NCBI GenBank assembly: GCA_945288535.1
Contig: CALYQQ010000003.1
Coordinates: forward strand, 44,806-108,805
Source of the DNA: an uncultured Enterobacterales bacterium
GTDB lineage: Bacteria > Pseudomonadota > Gammaproteobacteria > Enterobacterales > CALYQQ01
Length of the DNA stretch: 64,000 bases
Direction: 5' to 3'
Below are positions 19,130 through 30,090 of the stretch, one piece after another. Below the pieces are notes generated by a model. The model was not told the origin of the DNA and did not search any database. It was given only the letters and a program-made list of their open reading frames with translations. How positions within the stretch are numbered: the stretch's first letter is position 1; each line of letters opens with the position of its first letter. Position numbers and translations under genes: made by a program.

Positions 19130-20980
19130 TTACTCATCAAGGAAACTACGTAATACCTCTGAGCGGCTTGGATGACGTAATTTACGTAATGCTTTTGCTT
19201 CAATTTGACGAATACGTTCACGAGTAACATCAAACTGTTTTCCTACTTCTTCCAAGGTATGGTCCGTATTCATGTCAATACCAAAACGCATACGTAGTAC
19301 TTTAGCTTCTCTAGCAGTTAAACCAGCTAAAACTTCGTGCGTAGCAGAACGTAAACTTTCTGATGTAGCTGAATCAAGAGGCAAATCTAGCATAGTATCT
19401 TCAATGAAGTCCCCCAAATGGGAATCATCATCGTCACCGATAGGTGTTTCCATCGATATAGGTTCTTTCGCTATCTTTAAGACTTTTCGTATTTTGTCTT
19501 CAGGCATCATCATTCTTTCAGCTAGTTCTTCTGGTGACGGCTCTCGTCCCATCTCTTGTAACATTTGACGAGAAATTCGATTTAATTTATTAATCGTTTC
19601 AATCATATGTACTGGAATACGAATAGTACGAGCTTGATCTGCTATTGAACGTGTAATTGCTTGACGAATCCACCATGTTGCATAAGTTGAAAATTTATAA
19701 CCACGACGATACTCAAATTTATCAACTGCTTTCATCAAACCAATATTCCCCTCCTGAATAAGATCAAGGAATTGTAGACCTCGGTTAGTGTATTTTTTAG
19801 CAATTGATATAACTAAACGTAAATTGGCTTCAACCATTTCTTTTTTTGCACGACGCGCTTTCGCTTCACCAATAGACATACGTTTATTAATGTCACGAAT
19901 TTGCTCAATACTTAGCCCGGTCTCTTCTTCAATTTGCATTAATTTTTGTACTGAACGTTGGACATCTTCTTCAACATTTAGTAACTTTTCAGACCAAGGT
20001 TTACCTGCTGCCTTAGCAGCTTCAAACCAAGCTGGATTCGTTTCATTACCAGAAAAGAAATTTTGGAAATTCTTTTTAGGCATTTTACAGTGTTCAACAC
20101 ATAGTTTCATGGCAGCGCGTTCTTGTTCCCGAATACGGTCCATCATTTGTCGCATATTATTGACCATATGATCAAATTGCTTAGGAACAAGTCTAAATTG
20201 TTTAAAGATATCCGACAAATTGACAATTTCTTTTTTCGCGTTAGCATGATTACGGCCATGCGTATTAATTGCATCTAATGTAATGATATATTGCTGACGT
20301 AATTCAGAAAATTTTTCACGCGCTAGCTCAGGATCGACACTATTATCATCATCAGTATCGCTACCGCCATCTGAATCAGCATCTTCGTCTTCATCATCGA
20401 CATCATTATTACTTGCTGTTGTCATTTCGGCTTCAAGTAATTCGGTATCAGGTACCATTGTACTTTCTGCATTAGGATCGATAAATGCTGTAACGAGATC
20501 AGATAATCTTACTTGTCCAGTTTCAATACGATCATATTGTTCTAACAAATAAGTAATAGCTTCAGGATATTCAGCAACTGCACATTGCACTTGGTTTATA
20601 CCATCTTCAATACGCTTAGCTATATCAATTTCACCTTCGCGCGTCAATAACTCAACTGTGCCCATTTCGCGCATATACATACGAACAGGATCAGTTGTAC
20701 GACCAATTTCTGATTCGACACTCGATAAAACTTGTACAGCTGCTTCAGCTGCATCTTCATCAGCTATTGTTTCAGTTAACATTAAGTCATCAGCATCAGG
20801 AGCTTGTTCAAGTACCTGAATACCCATGTCATTAATCATTTGAATAATATCTTCAATCTGATCTGAATCAATAATATCCTCAGGCAAATGGTCATTTACC
20901 TCAGCATATGTTAAAAAACCTTGCTCTTTACCGTGTGTAATGAGCAGTTTCAGTTGTGATTGTGGGTTTTGGTGGTCCAT
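19130..20980 (-). CDS. rpoD: RpoD, primary sigma factor (sigma-70)
   Basis: The 616-residue housekeeping sigma factor is nearly the same size as in E. coli (613). In order: region 1.1 (1-80), region 1.2 with [11 protein letters not shown], the non-conserved insert containing an acidic stretch of D/E residues (about 190-215), region 2 with [40 protein letters not shown] (helicase-like and -10 recognition), region 3, and region 4 with a helix-turn-helix [20 protein letters not shown] that reads -35 boxes. It is the last gene of the rpsU-dnaG-rpoD operon; 179 bases separate it from dnaG. Confidence 0.98.
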   Translation of the reverse strand: MDHQNPQSQLKLLITHGKEQGFLTYAEVNDHLPEDIIDSDQIEDIIQMINDMGIQVLEQAPDADDLMLTETIADEDAAEAAVQVLSSVESEIGRTTDPVRMYMREMGTVELLTREGEIDIAKRIEDGINQVQCAVAEYPEAITYLLEQYDRIETGQVRLSDLVTAFIDPNAESTMVPDTELLEAEMTTASNNDVDDEDEDADSDGGSDTDDDNSVDPELAREKFSELRQQYIITLDAINTHGRNHANAKKEIVNLSDIFKQFRLVPKQFDHMVNNMRQMMDRIREQERAAMKLCVEHCKMPKKNFQNFFSGNETNPAWFEAAKAAGKPWSEKLLNVEEDVQRSVQKLMQIEEETGLSIEQIRDINKRMSIGEAKARRAKKEMVEANLRLVISIAKKYTNRGLQFLDLIQEGNIGLMKAVDKFEYRRGYKFSTYATWWIRQAITRSIADQARTIRIPVHMIETINKLNRISRQMLQEMGREPSPEELAERMMMPEDKIRKVLKIAKEPISMETPIGDDDDSHLGDFIEDTMLDLPLDSATSESLRSATHEVLAGLTAREAKVLRMRFGIDMNTDHTLEEVGKQFDVTRERIRQIEAKALRKLRHPSRSEVLRSFLDE

Positions 20981-21159
20981 AGTATGGCATCCGTACTTCA
21001 GATATCGTTATGTTAATCGTTAATTTGTTAAGCAGGTAATAACCCACTTTATTGATAAAGCTAAGTTTTTACATAGTGTAGCTGCTACCCTCGTTGCAGC
21101 TCATTAAAGCATCAATTATGCTTTTACTACGACAGATAATGTCGTGATTAGTTTAAATT

Positions 21160-22911
21160 TTAATGTTTTTTAGCTAAGGCTAAATTTAATGACCATAGCT
21201 CTTTTTTTTCTTCAGAACTTAGTCCTTTAGTTCTCTCTTGTGCGATTAAAGTTTCTAACCTTTGCTCTAAAAGTGAATCATATAAATTGGTTAGTGTATC
21301 AATAAATGTAGCTTCTATCATATCTTCAGAGATCATATGGTTCCAAATCGCTAAAGTTTCAAGGTGTTTACTAAATTTATTATTGCGATAATACTCGAGT
21401 AATTGACCTGTTGTTAATGCTGGATTAGCCTGGCAGGTGTTAACTAGATCAATAAATAGCGATATTCCAGATTGTGCTACTTTTTCCAATCCTTGGATAG
21501 TTGGTACTAATGCAGCTAACTGAGGATGTTGTACTAATAATCCAATTAACAGTCTCATTTTAGTTCGTTTTAACTGGGATGATTTCGCTATTAATAGGTT
21601 ATCAGTATTACTCCTAGGCAGCAATTTATCGAGTTGAGTATCATCTAATATACCAAGTTTTATCCCTAATTGTTTACGTAAGTAAATTCTGAGTGTATCG
21701 CCAGGAATTTGGCTAATTAAAGGTAATGCCAATACACTTAACTTTGTTTTCCCTTCGGGGGTACGTAAATCAACTTGTGGTAAAAGTGTATCAAATAAGA
21801 AGGTAGAAAGAGATAATGCGTGAGTAATTCTTTGCTCAAATCCCTGCTTGCCTTCTTTTCTTACTAATGTATCAGGATCGTCATTTTCAGGTAAAAACAT
21901 AAATTGAATCTGGCGACCATCAGTTAAATAAGGTAATGCTGTTTCTAGAGTACGCCAAGCAGCTTCTCTACCTGCATTATCACCATCGTAACAGCAAATA
22001 ACATTATCAGTATGCCTAAATATTAACTGAATGTGTTCCGCAGTTGTTGATGTACCTAACGAGGCAACAGCATAATTGATATGAAATTGTGCAAGCGCAA
22101 CAACATCCATGTACCCTTCGACTATTAAAATCTTTTTCGGTTCATTCTCATTACGTAATACTTGATACAATCCATAAAGTTGCCGCCCCTTGTGAAATAT
22201 TTCAGTTTCTGGCGAGTTAAGGTATTTAGGTGTATCATTACCAATAACACGCCCACCAAAACCAATCACTCTGCCACGTTTATCATGAATAGGAAACATA
22301 ATGCGATCGCGAAAACGATCATAAACATAACCATTGTCACGTGTAACAAGCATACCGGCTTCATGTAATGTTTCTTGATCAGTTAATGATTGATTAAAAC
22401 GTTTAAGGAGATTATCCCAACCTGGAAAGGCATAACCAATAGAAAATTTTAATAAAACATCATTAGATAGACCACGCGTTATTAGATAATTTCTGGCATT
22501 TTCTGCAGCCGGTTGTTGTAGTGACGTTGAATAAATGTCAGAAATTTGCTGCATAAGTTGATACAATCGCTGACGTTGATGTCGTTCTATCTGACTAAAC
22601 CCAACGCCTGTTTCATAAGGAATATCTAATCCATGTAATGTCGCCAGTTCTTCTATACTTTCAACAAATTCCAGGCGGTCATAGTTCATTAAAAAATCAA
22701 TAGCATTACCATGCGCACCGCAACCAAAGCAATGATAAAATTGTTTTTCTTCGCTAACAGTAAAAGATGGTGTTTTCTCGTTATGAAAGGGACAACAAGC
22801 TTGATAATTCTTACCTTGTTTTTTTAATTTTATACGAGAACTCACTAAATCAATAATATCAGTTCTTGCAAGTAAATCATTAATAAATACGCGGGGAATT
22901 CTTCCAGCCAT
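21160..22911 (-). CDS. dnaG: DnaG, DNA primase
   Basis: The 583-residue primase (E. coli 581) makes RNA primers for replication. The N-terminal zinc-binding domain has C40-x2-H43 in CCPFHNEKTPSF and C61-x2-C64 in HCFGCG. The TOPRIM catalytic core shows EGYMDV, CCYDGDNAGREAA and NDDPDTLVRKEG. The C-terminal helical part (about 440-583) would bind the DnaB helicase. The start was chosen because MAGRIPRVFI equals the family start. Expression is probably damped by the terminator at 22930-22973, as in E. coli. Confidence 0.98.
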   Translation of the reverse strand: MAGRIPRVFINDLLARTDIIDLVSSRIKLKKQGKNYQACCPFHNEKTPSFTVSEEKQFYHCFGCGAHGNAIDFLMNYDRLEFVESIEELATLHGLDIPYETGVGFSQIERHQRQRLYQLMQQISDIYSTSLQQPAAENARNYLITRGLSNDVLLKFSIGYAFPGWDNLLKRFNQSLTDQETLHEAGMLVTRDNGYVYDRFRDRIMFPIHDKRGRVIGFGGRVIGNDTPKYLNSPETEIFHKGRQLYGLYQVLRNENEPKKILIVEGYMDVVALAQFHINYAVASLGTSTTAEHIQLIFRHTDNVICCYDGDNAGREAAWRTLETALPYLTDGRQIQFMFLPENDDPDTLVRKEGKQGFEQRITHALSLSTFLFDTLLPQVDLRTPEGKTKLSVLALPLISQIPGDTLRIYLRKQLGIKLGILDDTQLDKLLPRSNTDNLLIAKSSQLKRTKMRLLIGLLVQHPQLAALVPTIQGLEKVAQSGISLFIDLVNTCQANPALTTGQLLEYYRNNKFSKHLETLAIWNHMISEDMIEATFIDTLTNLYDSLLEQRLETLIAQERTKGLSSEEKKELWSLNLALAKKH

Positions 22912-22929
22912 GTCGTAGGCTCATTATTT

Positions 22930-22973
22930 ATAAAAAGCAATATGCCGTGATCCCTTACAGAATACACGGCATG
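22930..22973 (-). terminator. Internal (attenuating) terminator between rpsU and dnaG
   Basis: An eight-base-pair stem ATGCCGTG / CACGGCAT is followed on the minus strand by TTGCTTTTTA. E. coli has a terminator in the same place (T1) that keeps primase levels far below ribosomal protein S21. Position and structure make this its counterpart. Confidence 0.8.
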
Positions 22974-23037
22974 ACCACTAACTATAGAAAGTTGTTGGAA
23001 ACGTGCTAAAAAAGCGAAATGCAGTTATTAATCTCTA

Positions 23038-23553
<516 letters not shown>

Positions 23554-23582
23554 AAAAACCATTGCCCATGAGACAATGGTTT
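23554..23582 (-). terminator. Terminator of the VWA lipoprotein gene
   Basis: A nine-base-pair stem AAACCATTG / CAATGGTTT with a nine-base loop; on the minus strand the stem runs into TTTTTATTTT. It lies 22 bases after the end of the lipoprotein gene. Confidence 0.8.
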
Positions 23583-23604
23583 AATTATAATGAAGTGACT
23601 TCGA

Positions 23605-25206
23605 TTATTTGGGTGTTGATACAGGCATATTTAATTTATTTAACAACACCATAAAATCTGCCTTTCTACCTGTTTTCGTATTTTCAATGCTTTTTTGCGC
23701 CAATGTTTGTATATCTTTGAAAGATATATTAGCTAAATAAGGATCTTCATCAAATTTAAGTGCCAGAGATGCCACTGCTGCGGTAAAAATAAAATCATTG
23801 CTATTTTTACTTAATGTGGATTTTACCTGTGACGGGACAAAAGCCGTTTTTACTTGCTTATAATAAGGGTATTGTGTTGCTATATCCCGATAATTTAATG
23901 TAATCGATCCCAATTCATCTGGCGGTGGTGCAAAAGCGTTATTTATTTCGCTCGCTAATATTTTTTTTGTTGTCATTGTTTTAGGAGTAAGTGCGATTTC
24001 ATATAATACAGTATAACTAAAATCAGCGGGAATATTTTGGAGATACTTTTTATTTCTGCTTAATTTTGATGTGTTAGCTTTGTTATAGCCAAGTAGACGG
24101 TAACTACTGACGAAATCTGGATTGAATTTTATTTTAAGATTAGCATCGCTTGCAATAAATTTAGTAGGTATTTGATTTAATTTTTCTATAGCAATACGCT
24201 TAGCTTCATTACCGGTATCGATATAGGAATGGAAACCATGTCCAACATCAGCAAGATGTAACATAGCATTTATATCATAATTTTTAGGATTGAAAGTTAG
24301 CGTGTTAAAAAAAATATTTTTGTTAACATACCCTTCGATAATAAGTAGCTCAACTTCGCTCGCATCTTGTGTATTTGCATTTAATATGCCGGAACTAGCT
24401 AATATAATATTCGTACTCTCATTTTCATTTAGGTGAGTAGACGCATATTTATATGCCATCGCAATATTAGATAAAAAGTTTATGTTTTTATCCGTTATTG
24501 TTTCTGTTGCAATTTTTTGTATTGCATCTTTTATTTTGGTTCGTTCAGAACCAGCTGTTTTATCTAATATAATAAAAGGATGGGTAGAAAAACCAATCAA
24601 TGTGATTGTATCTTGGTTGGCCATTTTTCCTACTAATGATTGCAGCATGGTTTTAACTAAGCGTAAACCGCCTGGATTATTCATTTCCTTACTAAGATCA
24701 ATTAAGAAAATAGAGTTTAAAGGTTTACTAGATAGAGGCGATTTTGTCGCTTGAACACCTACTTTTAAAAGATAGGTTTTATCACTCCAAGGTGTGGGGC
24801 CTATTTCTGTTGTCACATAAAAAAGTGAATTGCCTTGTGGGTAAGGATAGTGGTGCGGAAAAGCATTAATCATTTCTTCTAGCCTTATATCTTGACTAGA
24901 AAGTGGTTGTGACTGCATTATAGCGCGCCTGAAATTGCCGTAGCTGTTATCGTCAAGCTGTATGTTAAGTGTTGATATGGGGAGCAATTTGCATTGACGG
25001 ATGATATTGCCTTGATGATAATTATTAATATCTGCATTGGCTAACCGAATGAAAGAGGGGATTCTTAAACTAGGATCAGTATTGGGTATGCTATCACGTG
25101 ATTGATCGATCATCATACAGCTAGTGACTAGTAGCGAACTTAATAAGACTAGCAAAGTTTTAATTGTCATAAACCGAACCGGTTTGCGATAATTTATAAT
25201 ATTCAT
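23605..25206 (-). CDS. YfbK-like von Willebrand factor A lipoprotein with a lost metal site
   Basis: The 533-residue protein starts with a signal peptide and lipobox LVTSC (C30). Residues about 85-155 match the N-terminal domain of YfbK-type proteins, 160-340 the VWA fold (LNSIFLIDLS, ADVGHGFHSYID), and the rest the C-terminal domain (YRLLGYN, DFSYTVLYEIAL). The metal-binding MIDAS is not intact: DxSxS reads D170-L-S-K-E174, and the later TDG motif reads SSG near 271-273. AGGCGAG precedes the ATG at 25206; an in-frame ATG at 25170 lacks one. It sits between rpsU and tsaD, which are adjacent in E. coli. A structural or binding role without metal is the most one can infer. Confidence 0.78.
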   Translation of the reverse strand: MNIINYRKPVRFMTIKTLLVLLSSLLVTSCMMIDQSRDSIPNTDPSLRIPSFIRLANADINNYHQGNIIRQCKLLPISTLNIQLDDNSYGNFRRAIMQSQPLSSQDIRLEEMINAFPHHYPYPQGNSLFYVTTEIGPTPWSDKTYLLKVGVQATKSPLSSKPLNSIFLIDLSKEMNNPGGLRLVKTMLQSLVGKMANQDTITLIGFSTHPFIILDKTAGSERTKIKDAIQKIATETITDKNINFLSNIAMAYKYASTHLNENESTNIILASSGILNANTQDASEVELLIIEGYVNKNIFFNTLTFNPKNYDINAMLHLADVGHGFHSYIDTGNEAKRIAIEKLNQIPTKFIASDANLKIKFNPDFVSSYRLLGYNKANTSKLSRNKKYLQNIPADFSYTVLYEIALTPKTMTTKKILASEINNAFAPPPDELGSITLNYRDIATQYPYYKQVKTAFVPSQVKSTLSKNSNDFIFTAAVASLALKFDEDPYLANISFKDIQTLAQKSIENTKTGRKADFMVLLNKLNMPVSTPK

Positions 25207-25440
25207 CAGTACTCGCCTATTTATTGATAGTTTAATTTCCTGGCTTATTATTGAGTCAATGCTTAACCAGCAGCCTATGATACTTTATTAACTGTTCCTG
25301 CATGGAACGTTTTAAGTGTTATTTTTCGATTAAATAAATACTGAATCAGTATTTATTAAGATAAATTTGTATCTGGTTAATTAAAAAAGCTATTATGCTC
25401 TATCTTTCGGTTAATTGTATATAAAATGATGAATGTAAAT

Positions 25441-26460
25441 ATGCGAGTATTGGGTATTGAAACATCATGTGATGAAACGGGTGTTGCTATTTATGATAGT
25501 AAACATGGATTATTGGCAAATCAATTACATAGCCAAATAGCGCTTCATGCTGATTATGGTGGCGTTGTCCCCGAACTAGCATCACGTGATCATATAAAAA
25601 AACTAGTACCATTAGTCCAGGCGGCATTAGCGGAAGCTAAATTGTCAGCACAAGATATAAATGGTATTGCATATACGTCAGGGCCTGGTTTAGTAGGGGC
25701 TTTGTTAGTCGGTGCAACAGTAGCATCTTCTTTGGCATATGCCTGGAAAGTACCTGCTATTGCTGTTCATCACTTAGAAGGACACTTGTTAGCACCTATG
25801 TTAGAAGATAATTCTCCCGAATTTCCATTTGTTGCTTTACTCGTTTCCGGTGGTCATACACAATTAATAAGTGTAACTGGTGTAGGTGAATATACTTTAT
25901 TAGGTGAATCAGTAGATGATGCAGCTGGCGAAGCATTCGATAAAACTGCAAAATTATTAGGTTTAGATTATCCGGGGGGAGCGATGCTTTCTAAACTTGC
26001 TTGTCAAGGTAATGCTACACGTTTTCATTTTCCTCGGCCAATGACGGATAGACCCGGATTAGATTTTAGTTTTTCTGGATTAAAAACCTTTGCGGCTAAT
26101 ACTGTTTATAATTCGGCGGACGATCAGCAAACCAAAGCGGATATTGCACGTGCATTTGAAGATGCTGTTGTTGATACGCTAATAATAAAGTGTAAGCGTG
26201 CGTTAGAAAAAACAGGTTTTAATCGATTAGTTATTGCTGGTGGTGTTAGTGCTAATTTAACCCTACGTCAAGAATTAATCAAAATGATGAAAAAGCGTGG
26301 TAGCAGAGTATTTTTTGCTCGTCCTGAGTTTTGTACCGATAATGGTGCTATGATTGCTTATGCTGGATTATTACGATTATCAGCAAAAATAGATACATCT
26401 TTGGCTGTTTCTGTCAAAGCTCGCTGGCCTTTGTCTGATTTACCGCCTGTAATTAGATAG
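25441..26460 (+). CDS. tsaD: TsaD, tRNA t6A threonylcarbamoyltransferase subunit
   Basis: The 339-residue protein transfers the threonylcarbamoyl group to A37 of ANN-decoding tRNAs with TsaB and TsaE. It has the ASKHA fold; [19 protein letters not shown], the metal-binding HHLEGH histidines, [29 protein letters not shown] and [13 protein letters not shown] are all present. I chose the ATG at 25441 because the family starts [13 protein letters not shown]; in-frame ATGs at 25426 and 25429 would add a few residues. It is divergent from the VWA gene. Confidence 0.96.
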   Translation: MRVLGIETSCDETGVAIYDSKHGLLANQLHSQIALHADYGGVVPELASRDHIKKLVPLVQAALAEAKLSAQDINGIAYTSGPGLVGALLVGATVASSLAYAWKVPAIAVHHLEGHLLAPMLEDNSPEFPFVALLVSGGHTQLISVTGVGEYTLLGESVDDAAGEAFDKTAKLLGLDYPGGAMLSKLACQGNATRFHFPRPMTDRPGLDFSFSGLKTFAANTVYNSADDQQTKADIARAFEDAVVDTLIIKCKRALEKTGFNRLVIAGGVSANLTLRQELIKMMKKRGSRVFFARPEFCTDNGAMIAYAGLLRLSAKIDTSLAVSVKARWPLSDLPPVIR

Positions 26461-27563
26461 CCTTTTATTGTTCTATTTATATTAAGTACGTATTACATAC
26501 GTGAGTATTAATATGAATTAGGAAAAATGAATATTACTTTATTTTAGATGAAATAATACATCATATTGAAGTAGTCTTTTCTTTAAGTTAGGAATAATGA
26601 ATTTACAGTGAATTAGAGTAAAATAAGTAAGTTAATTGTAGCAAGCATCAAACTATCATTTAATATATTATTAAGAATAATATATTAAATGATAGTTTGA
26701 TTAATTCAATTATATCGTATAGCTACTTACTGTTAGTTTATGATACTATTCATCACAAGTATCTTTTTCTGACTTATTACGCGTAATAGTAATTAAATTT
26801 TTATATAAATATGTAGTATGGGTTGTAATAAATTTTTCTCCTATATCCATAGGAGTGTCTTTTTATTTTGTGCTGTGTATTCCTACCTCATTTTGTATTA
26901 ATTAGATAAAGATAATAAACATTATTTACTTTTATAGTTAGGTTATATTTAGGTATCTTATTTCAAACTATTTAATAAATATATCAATAAGATAGAATAT
27001 TACGACTAAATAAAATATCGATGTTTATCATTTATCTTTCTTTTTATCTATTTACCATCATTCAATGATAATGAATAAAAAGTAATTTTTCTTATATTGT
27101 TAACTATAGAATTATTTAACTGCTAAATTTTTATATAAATAATTTTATAAATAGAATTTACGGTCATCTTTATTACAACTAAAATATCACTATGGTAAAT
27201 ATTTTAGTATTATCATTTATTGATGTGACGGCAGTTAACGTTTTGATTTATATTGAAAATTAATAAAATTTAATAATTGCTTCTTATTTCTTTAATCATA
27301 TAATGTGATAAGCTTATATTACCTAATAATATTATGAATTTAGAGAAGCCATGGTCATAACTAAATGTATTTTCACAAAATATAACATGAAAACAAAAGT
27401 ATTTTTAAAGTATTATTAATTAGTTATTTTAATAAATTTAATGTTAGTATATTGCTAATAATCACTTTTTATTTAAATATTTTATAGAATAAATTATTTC
27501 TAATTTCTTAGTGTTAATCTTTTACTTATCAATAAATTCATTATACATATCCCCTAAATTAGT
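26461..27563. other. Long non-coding stretch between tsaD and plsY
   Basis: 1.1 kb of AT-rich DNA between two genes that converge here. The only clear structure is the 53-base inverted repeat at 26648-26700. No reading frame with family features and no RNA gene was recognised. Confidence 0.55.
26648..26700. repeat. Perfect 23-bp inverted repeat with seven-base loop
   Basis: The arms at 26648-26670 and 26678-26700 are exact reverse complements, 23 bases each, around loop TTAAGAA. The stem begins TCAAACTATC and is AT-rich in the middle. It lies 187 bases past the tsaD stop. It may end transcripts from either side, but there is no T-run. Confidence 0.9.
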
Positions 27564-28208
27564 TTATTTATCCTGTGATGAATTATCTTTATTTGATATA
27601 ACGGATTTAAGTATATTATGAAAATTTTTATCAATTTTATTTTCTTGTCCACGCCAAATTCGTTGAATGTTCTCATGTTGGCGGATTAAAATTAAGCAAG
27701 ATAACATTGATACAGGAAACGTTAACTCAGGACGAAAACACCAAACATAAAAGGGTGCTACTAAAGCACTAATAATAATACCCAGTGATGTATAACCACT
27801 TATAATAACTGTAGTTAACCAAGTGATAAAAAGTAGGCCACTAATATCCCAGCCAATTGGTGCTATGGCTCCAAAAGCTGTTGCTATTCCGCTACCGCCG
27901 CGAAAACGAAAAAATATTGGATACATGTGACCAAGACAAGCGGCAATAGCAATAATGCCTAAATAAAATGGCGCAATACCTAGTCTATAAGATATCCATA
28001 CAGGTAAACTACCTTTTATAATATCCCATATTACTAAAATAAAAGCATAAATAGGTTTTTTGATCCATAGTGCATTTATCATCCCTTGATTATTTATGTC
28101 TATTGTTTTTGAGATAGACAAGTCCGTATAACGATAGAATAAAACTGTACTTGAAATTGAACCGACTAAGTAAGCAATGCCTATCATAATAAGTGTCATC
28201 AAATTCAT
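27564..28208 (-). CDS. plsY: PlsY-like protein (YgiH family) with degenerate catalytic motifs
   Basis: The 214-residue membrane protein matches E. coli PlsY (205) in its hydrophobic segments: [36 protein letters not shown], and the third motif HENIQRIW are kept. PlsY makes lysophosphatidate from acyl-phosphate and glycerol-3-phosphate. However motif 1, normally GSGNPGATNVLR, reads [11 protein letters not shown] (about 38-48), losing the serine and arginine, and in motif 2 the GGKG lysine is a serine (GGSG, S106). Activity is therefore doubtful. The position, divergent from folB, is the enterobacterial norm. Confidence 0.85.
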   Translation of the reverse strand: MNLMTLIMIGIAYLVGSISSTVLFYRYTDLSISKTIDINNQGMINALWIKKPIYAFILVIWDIIKGSLPVWISYRLGIAPFYLGIIAIAACLGHMYPIFFRFRGGSGIATAFGAIAPIGWDISGLLFITWLTTVIISGYTSLGIIISALVAPFYVWCFRPELTFPVSMLSCLILIRQHENIQRIWRGQENKIDKNFHNILKSVISNKDNSSQDK

Positions 28209-28311
28209 ATGAACACTTCCGTTTGATTATTTGTTGATTATATAGTGTTTAACATATTATGCACTATAGCAGCAAATGAGAACTAAGATAACAAATTATT
28301 AAGGATGGTTT

Positions 28312-28674
28312 ATGGATATTGTCTTTATTGAACAATTGACAGCTATGACGACAATTGGAGTATACGATTGGGAGCAGACAATAAAACAGAAATTGGTTAT
28401 TGATCTTGAAATGGCTTGGGATAATAAAAAAGCAGCTGTTAGTGACAATGTAGAATATTGTCTTAACTATGCTACAGTGAGTCAGTTAATATTAGATTTT
28501 TTAGAAAAAAAACATTTCTTGTTAATTGAACGTGTTGCTGAAGAATTAGCTGGGATTATCATGTCGACCTTTGGTGTTTCTTGGATAAGAATTAAAGTGA
28601 GAAAACCAGCTGCTGTACCACAAGCATTTTGTGTTGGTGTAGTTATTGAAAGAGGGCAATACAATTCTCAATAA
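28312..28674 (+). CDS. folB: FolB, dihydroneopterin aldolase
   Basis: The 120-residue enzyme splits dihydroneopterin to 6-hydroxymethyl-dihydropterin and glycolaldehyde for folate synthesis. MDIVFIEQL, TTIGVYDWEQ, LVIDLEMAWDN, CLNYATVSQLI and RVAEELA match E. coli FolB (122) closely; the conserved lysine is in IKVRKPAAV. AAGGATGGTTT precedes the ATG. It is divergent from plsY. folP, a later step, is also in this window at 46 kb. Confidence 0.95.
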   Translation: MDIVFIEQLTAMTTIGVYDWEQTIKQKLVIDLEMAWDNKKAAVSDNVEYCLNYATVSQLILDFLEKKHFLLIERVAEELAGIIMSTFGVSWIRIKVRKPAAVPQAFCVGVVIERGQYNSQ

Positions 28675-28709
28675 ATTTCATATTATAATATACTGTATTG
28701 GAAGAAAAT

Positions 28710-28740
28710 AACGAAAAGGCACTATTGGTGCCTTTTCGTT
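28710..28740. terminator. Bidirectional terminator between folB and ppa
   Basis: A perfect 13-base-pair stem AACGAAAAGGCAC / GTGCCTTTTCGTT with loop TATTG lies between the convergent ends of folB and ppa. T-rich bases on each arm allow it to serve both directions. Confidence 0.85.
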
Positions 28741-28755
28741 AATTATAATTAAACT

Positions 28756-29286
28756 TTACTTTTGTTTGGCGCGCTCAAATGAAGAAAGAATTTCTGCTTT
28801 TGCTGCCTTAGCGTTAGACCATCCGTCAACTTTTACCCATTTACCTTTTTCTAAATCTTTATAATGTTCAAAGAAATGCGTGATCTGAGCTTTTAATAAT
28901 TCGGGTAAATCATTGACGTCGTTTATATGCTCATATTCTTTACTTAACTTACTATGAGGTACAGCAACAATTTTTGCATCTTGGCCTGATTCGTCAGTCA
29001 TATTTAATACGCCCACAGGACGGCAACGGATCACCGAGCCAGGAACTAAAGGATAAGGTGTTGGAACTAAAACATCTACTGGATCACCATCTAAAGATAA
29101 TGTGTTATTGATATAACCGTAGTTACATGGATAAAACATCGCAGTAGACATAAAACGATCGACAAAAAGAGCGCCACTTTGTTTGTCTACTTCATACTTT
29201 ATTGGATCTGCATTTGCTGGGATTTCAATAATAACATAAATATCATCTGGTAGTTCTTTACCCGCGGGTACATGATTTAAGCTCAT
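28756..29286 (-). CDS. ppa: Inorganic pyrophosphatase (family I)
   Basis: The 176-residue cytosolic enzyme hydrolyses pyrophosphate and so drives biosynthetic reactions. It is almost identical in length and sequence to E. coli Ppa. The active-site blocks [33 protein letters not shown] (with the DxDPxD metal ligands) and KWVKVDGW are complete. AAGGAAAACC lies before the ATG on the minus strand. Confidence 0.98.
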   Translation of the reverse strand: MSLNHVPAGKELPDDIYVIIEIPANADPIKYEVDKQSGALFVDRFMSTAMFYPCNYGYINNTLSLDGDPVDVLVPTPYPLVPGSVIRCRPVGVLNMTDESGQDAKIVAVPHSKLSKEYEHINDVNDLPELLKAQITHFFEHYKDLEKGKWVKVDGWSNAKAAKAEILSSFERAKQK

Positions 29287-30090
29287 TAGGTTTTCCTTAT
29301 ATTGAAGAGGATCTTATTTTATTTTCCTATTATAACCTGCATATATTAAATAAATAGTGTTAATTTATTTGTAAATTAACAAAATTTTCATAAAGTTATA
29401 AATTGTGATATGCAGTAGTCATTTATTAAAAATAGAATTATTTTTGCTATTGATTACCGGTTATAGAACTCAATATGATGAAAAAATCATCTTTTATAAA
29501 ATATTCTTAATTATATTTTAAATGATCATCTTATAATGAGATGAGATACTATTACTGTTAGCGAGTCGATTAACGTTTTCGTAGCATGTATATCGTATAC
29601 TAAATGTCATGCTATATAGCTACAAATAAGACAGTTAGACAATTTGTCGCCAAAAAAACTTGATGTTATAGCTGTCTTGATTAGTTCATTATTATAAAAT
29701 AGAGCTCCCTACCCATGGAATTGAATATTGCAAGTGATCCTAATACGTTAAAACATATATCTTAAAAAGGTGATAAATAATCGATATATATTAGGTAAGA
29801 TATGATAATGGCAATGTAATCTTTGACGTCAACACTACGACTTATTTTTTGTTGTATTAGGTACATAATAAGAATTTTAGCTAATAAGCAGTATAAGTTA
29901 ATAAATATATTTTATATTGAAAAAACTAAGAAAATCATATAATTTCATTTAATAACTACACTATATATCTTCATGATCGGTTTATTGTATGATTTAACAG
30001 TGACAATAGCCTATTATAAAGCAGAACAACTAAATGTATATTTAGTTACTTCATAAAAAATAAACATAATTATACTTACATGGAATAAAT
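29287..30090. other. Intergenic region between ppa and mpl
   Basis: 800 bases between divergent genes, AT-rich. TAGCATG at about 29583 and CATGCTA near 29610 form a small inverted repeat. No gene was recognised. Confidence 0.5.
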
